A stretch of DNA of 64,000 nucleotides, taken from the NCBI RefSeq assembly GCF_003696305.1, contig NZ_RFFK01000001.1, positions 124,001 to 188,000 on the forward strand, in the 5' to 3' direction. Below, piece by piece: positions 61,101 through 64,000 of this stretch. The translations under genes were made by a program, and so were the position numbers. The stretch comes from Pseudomonas sp. AOB-7 (GTDB lineage: Bacteria > Pseudomonadota > Gammaproteobacteria > Pseudomonadales > Pseudomonadaceae). Within the stretch, counting starts at the first letter, position 1. The number at the start of each line of letters is the position of its first letter. The notes under the pieces are model-generated. The model searched no databases, was not told where the DNA came from, and saw only the letters and a list, made by a program, of their open reading frames with translations.

Positions 61101-61413
61101 CACCAGCGACAGCGTGCTGCTGGCCGCCTCGCGCCGCGAGTTCGTAGTCAACGCCTGGGCCGCCCAGCGCCTGGGCGCGGCGAACCTTGCGTACCTGAAC
61201 AGCACCGGCGAGCTGCCGCAGCGCGTCGCCTCGCTGCCTGACTTTCCCGACTTCCCGCAGTCGCTCGACCGCCTGGGCGAGCGCCAGCCGCTGAACCTGG
61301 CCATGCCCTGGGGTGGCAGCTACGCCCTGGAGGGCGCGCCTACCGAGGTGCAGCGCTTCCAGCAAGACCTTGAGCGCGCGCGCCTGAAGTTCGGCGGAGG
61401 CCGGGCGCGATGA
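58126..61413 (+). CDS. Tail tape measure protein
   Basis: A 1095-residue tape measure that sets tail length. An N-terminal coiled-coil covers ~1-210. The TP901-type core (QRMGEVNSITDLSQAEFQALSTDVRQLSQAMGKEAAQSAAALYDILSSGV ... AIKGAINALV) follows at ~240-430. Then come a hydrophobic region with potential membrane segments (~545-630) and a long coiled-coil tail (~650-900). AAGGTGAG precedes the ATG. At about 1.5 Angstrom per residue the tail would be roughly 160 nm, in the siphophage range. Confidence 0.93.
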   Translation: MTDVRLSVSVDADQGRRNMQAFQAGYKALVEQLRQPLGQLGAFRDLQASLVQNEAQLNATRERVRELRDELIRAEKPTRDQQQAYRAATAEARSLEQAIAGQKGQLAQLSAALKSAGVDTNQLSNEQKRLAADMAQASRAADQQARIAGARDALGVRPHREIRGEIVQLQRQYQTLARTGQLTSAELAQAKVRLRERVAELEQGTNGWAQSLGHVRLQVGAAAAGMGAMVYAGANLLSFYAQFAQRMGEVNSITDLSQAEFQALSTDVRQLSQAMGKEAAQSAAALYDILSSGVSPDNSIQTLELATRAAVAGVTDTATAVRGGLAVVNAYGEGIDNLGLRYDQLFLAVRDGVTTFPELANYIGDTLPTAKAAGVEFAEVAAAIALMTKAGIRTPQATTAIKGAINALVAPGNAAKGAMEELGIEWQGLTATLEDIAGRNLGLAALSEILPDVEARTAVLALTQNMAGLKAEVEAMGNASGALDAAYAKMANTPQAELDKFNATWGELKLQLGEAATAFLPLIELGRDAITTFNALPESVRNLAAVLLAGAAATVAVRAAVLAVRNPFGLFLAHMSSTPAAAAGAASGMSTVGTAATSLIPQLRTLADVAKLAKGGLALGVVSWTAGNLAELYDLYKQNQELTQSQRDYEQALQDTITRTVEYASTVLLPAESLARLTEDERQAYAERLRLAEEHYRKQAELQSRQHTDPATVSQEALASARRAREYREALAALDAQHAQREAAERRHSDNLAKIKADNLKRIQDALGQEILAYDAANKQLEAANKKTQAAMKARADLAKEFDQLVKDMQAPADDGPATFGDVTALKADARQALQRGDSEEAIRQARAAAGVLRELKESGANTYGFTGIAAELAQIADQAARLDELQADVERIDAQGRVDEIKARMDGLLAEAEAFKRINIEFTGFEQSAAALEAQAHALAERLKQYMVIPVNYVGSDGQALSEADKKAAEVLGVEPIKRAAGGWVDGPGSPTSDSVLLAASRREFVVNAWAAQRLGAANLAYLNSTGELPQRVASLPDFPDFPQSLDRLGERQPLNLAMPWGGSYALEGAPTEVQRFQQDLERARLKFGGGRAR

Positions 61414-61931
61414 GCCAGCACATCATCCCCATGGTGCTGGGCGGCGTGCCCATCACCCCGCACAGCGGCCCGGTACGCATGCGCTACGAGCCGTTCGGCG
61501 GCAGCGCCGAGCTGCGCATGGCCGACGGCACCGGCATCAAGCAGACGCACTGGCGCAAGACGCGCATCCTGGCCAGCGGTAGCGGCCCCCTGGAGCCGGC
61601 CCTAGAGCACCTGGACTACAGCGGCCCCTTGGAGCTGTGGTGCGTAAAGCCGCTGGCAATCAGCGGCACGGCCCTCCAGTACCAACTACCTGCCGCCGCG
61701 AGTCGCCGGCCGGACGTGGCCCCCTGGGCCTGGGCTGAGGTGGCCGGGCGCTGGCAGGACGTGGCCGTGGCCATGGACGGTGACCTCGCCACCCTGACCC
61801 CGCCCCCCGGTGCTGGCCGCTACCAGGTGTTCTGGTTGCCGCGTTATAGCGTTCTGACTGACGGCCTAGTCACCGACTGGGACGAAAGCCAGCAGCGCTG
61901 CGACTGGTCGCTGGAAGCGAGGGAGCGCTGA
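61410..61931 (+). CDS. Phage tail protein after tape measure
   Basis: A 173-residue protein (MSQHIIPMVLGGVPITPHSGPVRMRYEPFGGS...) overlapping the tape measure by four bases. By order it should be a distal tail or tail-tip assembly protein. The sequence is Gly/Pro/Trp-rich and beta-like. No firm family assignment. Confidence 0.75.
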   Translation: MSQHIIPMVLGGVPITPHSGPVRMRYEPFGGSAELRMADGTGIKQTHWRKTRILASGSGPLEPALEHLDYSGPLELWCVKPLAISGTALQYQLPAAASRRPDVAPWAWAEVAGRWQDVAVAMDGDLATLTPPPGAGRYQVFWLPRYSVLTDGLVTDWDESQQRCDWSLEARER

Positions 61932-63658
61932 TGGAGATCAACGGCGCCAACCTTAACGGCGCAACGCTCAACGGCGCCACACATTCCTGGGCCGGCCAGA
62001 CCGAGACGGTCACCCCGCCCGCCAGCAGCCGCTGGCGCCTGCGCGTGTTGCTCGACGGCCTGGATGTATCGGCCCGCCTGACCGGCCAGTTGGCCATCGA
62101 CCGCGAGGAAGGTGCGGCGCGCCTGGCCCGCCTGAGCCTGCGCCCGCAGCCGGGCCTGCTGGACCTGGACGTGTTCACCGGCAAGCCGCTGCAAGTCTAC
62201 CGCCAGCGCCTGCAGGGCACCGCGGTGGTCAGCGAGCAACTGCGCTTTACCGGCGTAACCCTGCGCCCGAGCCTGGACGCCACCCGAGGCGTGGTCGGCC
62301 TGACCGGCACCTGCGACCTACAGAACCGCATCGAGCAGTTGCCCATCGAGGCCATCGACGCCCTGGTGCCCGGCTACTACGCCGAGGCGGTGTTCGGCGA
62401 AATCGAAAGCCACTGGCAGTACGCCCAGGATCGCTGCTCCACGCTCATGGGCAACCTGGAGTCGGCGCCGGACGGCAGCCTACGCATGACGCCCTGGACG
62501 CCGGCAGCAGTGGCCCATTTCACCTTCGGCGCCGATGCCGTGCTGGACGGCAGCGTCGAGGTGCAACCGGCCGATGTCGGGCAACTGCTTAACCAGGTCG
62601 AGCTGGTCGTGGAGTACCGCTACAGCCGCCTGCGTCAGCGCCAACAGGGATACACCTGGGGCCACCCGGCCGGATCGTTCTGCGTCTGGCGCCTTAACAG
62701 TACCGAGCTGCCGACCCGCAGCATGCTGCGCGATGCCCTCGACCAGGGCGGCTGGCAAAGCCGGGGCACGGCCATGGAAACCCTGCCGCCGAGCGCCCCC
62801 AATCCGTGCCTGGATGGCATCCCTTGGAACAACCCCTATACCGCCGACCCCTTCCTGCTGGGCTTCCACTCTACCCTGATCAAGCGCTTTACCCAGACCA
62901 TTACCGAGCGCTACCACATCACCCTGGACGCCGTCGGTTCACAGGCCGCCTTCGGCGCACATCCGGGGCGCGAACGCTATAGCGACGAGGTGGCCTACGA
63001 GGCCGGCGACTGGGAGAACCAGCCGGCCGACCTCGACCCACCGGGGGCGGTGCGCGACGAGCTGGACGACTGGGTCATCGACCAGGACGAACCGGCCCGC
63101 CGCGACAACACCCTGCACACCGTGCTGCGTTGCGAGCAAGTGCGCATCGCCGCCAGCCACCGCCAGACCCGCGTGCTGTTCCAGACGCCGATCACCGACG
63201 CGGTATACGACACCCTGCACACCGCGCGCCTGGCCGCCCTCGGCACCGTCGCCCAGGGCAAGGTGGTACGGGTGCAGGAGCGCTGGGACATGGACGGCGG
63301 CAGCGAGGTCGCCACCCTGGAGTTGGCCATTCGGCGCGGCGGCGCGGCGGTCGCGGCCGATCCGCTGATCCTACCGGCCCGGCCCACCTTCGACCTGAGC
63401 GACGTGCCGCCACCGTCGCCACCATTGCTGACAACCCAGCTCGGCGGCGCCGTGAGCAGCCCGCCCTTCGACGAGAGCCGCGACGGCTTCTCCGGCAACT
63501 ACTCGATCACCGCACCCGGCAGCGAGACCTACCCGCGCCAGCTTCGCCTGACCACGCCGGACATTCCCGCGCGCCACCGCGACCCGGTCGAGACCGAAAC
63601 TGTCGCCCGCTACAGCCTGAACCTAGCCACTGACCTGCTGCTCACGGAGGTGCCATGA
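61931..63658 (+). CDS. Putative tail tip/hub protein
   Basis: A 575-residue protein, one-base overlap with the gene before. The N-terminus has a short repeat (NGANLNGATLNGAT). The middle is beta-rich with VLLDGLDVSARLTGQL and LDVFTGKPLQVYRQRL, like phage tail hub or baseplate proteins. It ends in a Pro-rich region (PPPSPPLLTTQ). Its place after the tape measure and before a small protein suggests part of the tail tip. Family unproven. Confidence 0.75.
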   Translation: MEINGANLNGATLNGATHSWAGQTETVTPPASSRWRLRVLLDGLDVSARLTGQLAIDREEGAARLARLSLRPQPGLLDLDVFTGKPLQVYRQRLQGTAVVSEQLRFTGVTLRPSLDATRGVVGLTGTCDLQNRIEQLPIEAIDALVPGYYAEAVFGEIESHWQYAQDRCSTLMGNLESAPDGSLRMTPWTPAAVAHFTFGADAVLDGSVEVQPADVGQLLNQVELVVEYRYSRLRQRQQGYTWGHPAGSFCVWRLNSTELPTRSMLRDALDQGGWQSRGTAMETLPPSAPNPCLDGIPWNNPYTADPFLLGFHSTLIKRFTQTITERYHITLDAVGSQAAFGAHPGRERYSDEVAYEAGDWENQPADLDPPGAVRDELDDWVIDQDEPARRDNTLHTVLRCEQVRIAASHRQTRVLFQTPITDAVYDTLHTARLAALGTVAQGKVVRVQERWDMDGGSEVATLELAIRRGGAAVAADPLILPARPTFDLSDVPPPSPPLLTTQLGGAVSSPPFDESRDGFSGNYSITAPGSETYPRQLRLTTPDIPARHRDPVETETVARYSLNLATDLLLTEVP

Positions 63659-63963
63659 GCGACCAAAGCCTGATCAAGGACATCAACTCACTGCTGCAGC
63701 CCCGACGCCGCAAGGAACTCAAGCCGGCCGAGCCACGCGGCGCCCTGGGCGGCCAGCGCGCCGTTGCAGACTACAGCGCGAGCAATCCGACCGAAGGCGG
63801 GGGCATTGCCAGCCCGCTGACGGAGCAGAGCCGCGAATACTGGCCCGGCGGCGTGCCGAGCAGCGACGGCCTGTTCACTCTGCCGGCGATCAAAACCTGG
63901 GTATTCACCGACGCCAACGGCGCCGAGGTGGTGATGGCCTTCGCCGATCCGGTGACGCCATGA
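63655..63963 (+). CDS. Small tail-region protein
   Basis: A 102-residue protein (MSDQSLIKDINSLLQPRRRKELKPAEPRGALGG...), overlapping the hub gene by four bases. It is part of the tail-tip block. No domain recognised. Its stop overlaps the ATG of the next gene. Confidence 0.72.
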   Translation: MSDQSLIKDINSLLQPRRRKELKPAEPRGALGGQRAVADYSASNPTEGGGIASPLTEQSREYWPGGVPSSDGLFTLPAIKTWVFTDANGAEVVMAFADPVTP

Positions 63964-64000
63964 CAGTGCCTGTATGGGGCGTTCCCTGGCATGGGCTGGT
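63960..64000 (+). CDS. Partial gene at the right edge (tail region)
   Basis: ATG 63960 overlaps the previous stop (ATGA) and the frame (MTVPVWGVPWHGL) continues out of the window. Only 13 residues are visible, so nothing can be said of its function beyond tail-operon membership. Confidence 0.55.
   Translation, partial: MTVPVWGVPWHGL

Larger units (their letters stand above)
31028..64000. mobile_element. Mu-like transposable prophage, left portion (continues past the window)
   Basis: Gene order from repressor through MuA/MuB-type transposition genes, Gam, GemA, Mor, lysis, gp25-gp30-type packaging, protease, major head and tail genes is that of a transposable phage. The tape-measure and tail-chaperone arrangement is of siphophage type, as in Pseudomonas phage B3. 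The left boundary is placed at TGTTTGGCAC (31028) because transposable phage ends begin with TG and this motif recurs twice inside. This coordinate is a guess within roughly 180 bases. The right end is not in view, so the target duplication cannot be tested. Confidence 0.85.

Noticed and set aside
60028-61365. 445-codon minus-strand frame opposite the tape measure
   Set aside because: Antisense shadow with Gly/Leu/Gln bias; the tape measure covers the whole region with family motifs.

Overview
The window is about 64 kb of high-GC DNA from a Pseudomonas-type gammaproteobacterium. This rests on a complete atuRABCDEFGH acyclic-terpene cluster, an SbrI/SbrR-like ECF sigma/anti-sigma pair and a MocR regulator next to it (a neighbourhood I recall from P. 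aeruginosa around PA2885-PA2897), a DUF2897 small membrane protein, and many short Pseudomonas-style inverted repeats built on GGGTGGATG or GGGTGCGC. No species can be named from the sequence alone. The window divides into host chromosome (1 to about 31.0 kb) and the left part of a Mu-like transposable prophage (about 31.0 kb to the end, still running at 64000).

Host part. From the left: a truncated SDR oxidoreductase, pyrF, and an EF-G-like GTPase. Divergent to the GTPase is eutBC (adenosylcobalamin-dependent ethanolamine ammonia-lyase). Then come a DUF2897 protein, a large lipoprotein, a CPBP membrane protease and two tandem paralogous periplasmic solute-binding-like proteins. The atu cluster (10.2-22.5 kb) encodes citronellol/geraniol breakdown: AtuR represses from two palindromic sites, AtuD dehydrogenates citronellyl-CoA, AtuC/AtuF carboxylate geranyl-CoA, AtuE hydrates the product, and AtuA/B/G/H are accessory steps. 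Next on the minus strand are a Pro/Ala-rich lipoprotein, an anti-sigma/ECF sigma/VWA-domain lipoprotein unit with 4-base overlaps, a MocR regulator, an OmpA-like plus DUF4398 lipoprotein pair and a solute-binding protein. A plus-strand alpha/beta hydrolase ends the host part.

Prophage part. Gene order follows Mu with siphophage tail genes, as in the B3-like group. A leftward LexA-like repressor is followed by a Ner/Nlp-like protein, MuA-type transposase, MuB-type ATPase, small early proteins including Gam and GemA, and Mor. Then come a lysis block (SAR endolysin, Rz with embedded Rz1), Mu gp25-gp30-type packaging and portal genes, protease/scaffold, major head protein, gp35-gp37-type genes, tail tube, a tail chaperone with a -1 frameshift, tape measure and tip proteins.

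The accessory load is heavy. It comprises a TIR-like NAD-hydrolase candidate (39.4 kb), a reverse-strand zinc-ribbon moron (42.9 kb), and an island between the minor head protein and the protease (47.4-52.6 kb). The island holds two membrane morons, a reverse-strand RelA/SpoT-type alarmone synthetase, a com-mom DNA-modification pair and an S-type-pyocin-like DNase with its Im9-like immunity protein. The most unusual cis element is a 32-base identical repeat (40301-40332 and 52679-52710). It forms a palindrome that includes the start codon of the first lysis-block gene and of the capsid protease gene, the places where Mu has late promoters. A cluster of six ATCCGATT motifs in and in front of the repressor gene is the likely operator region.
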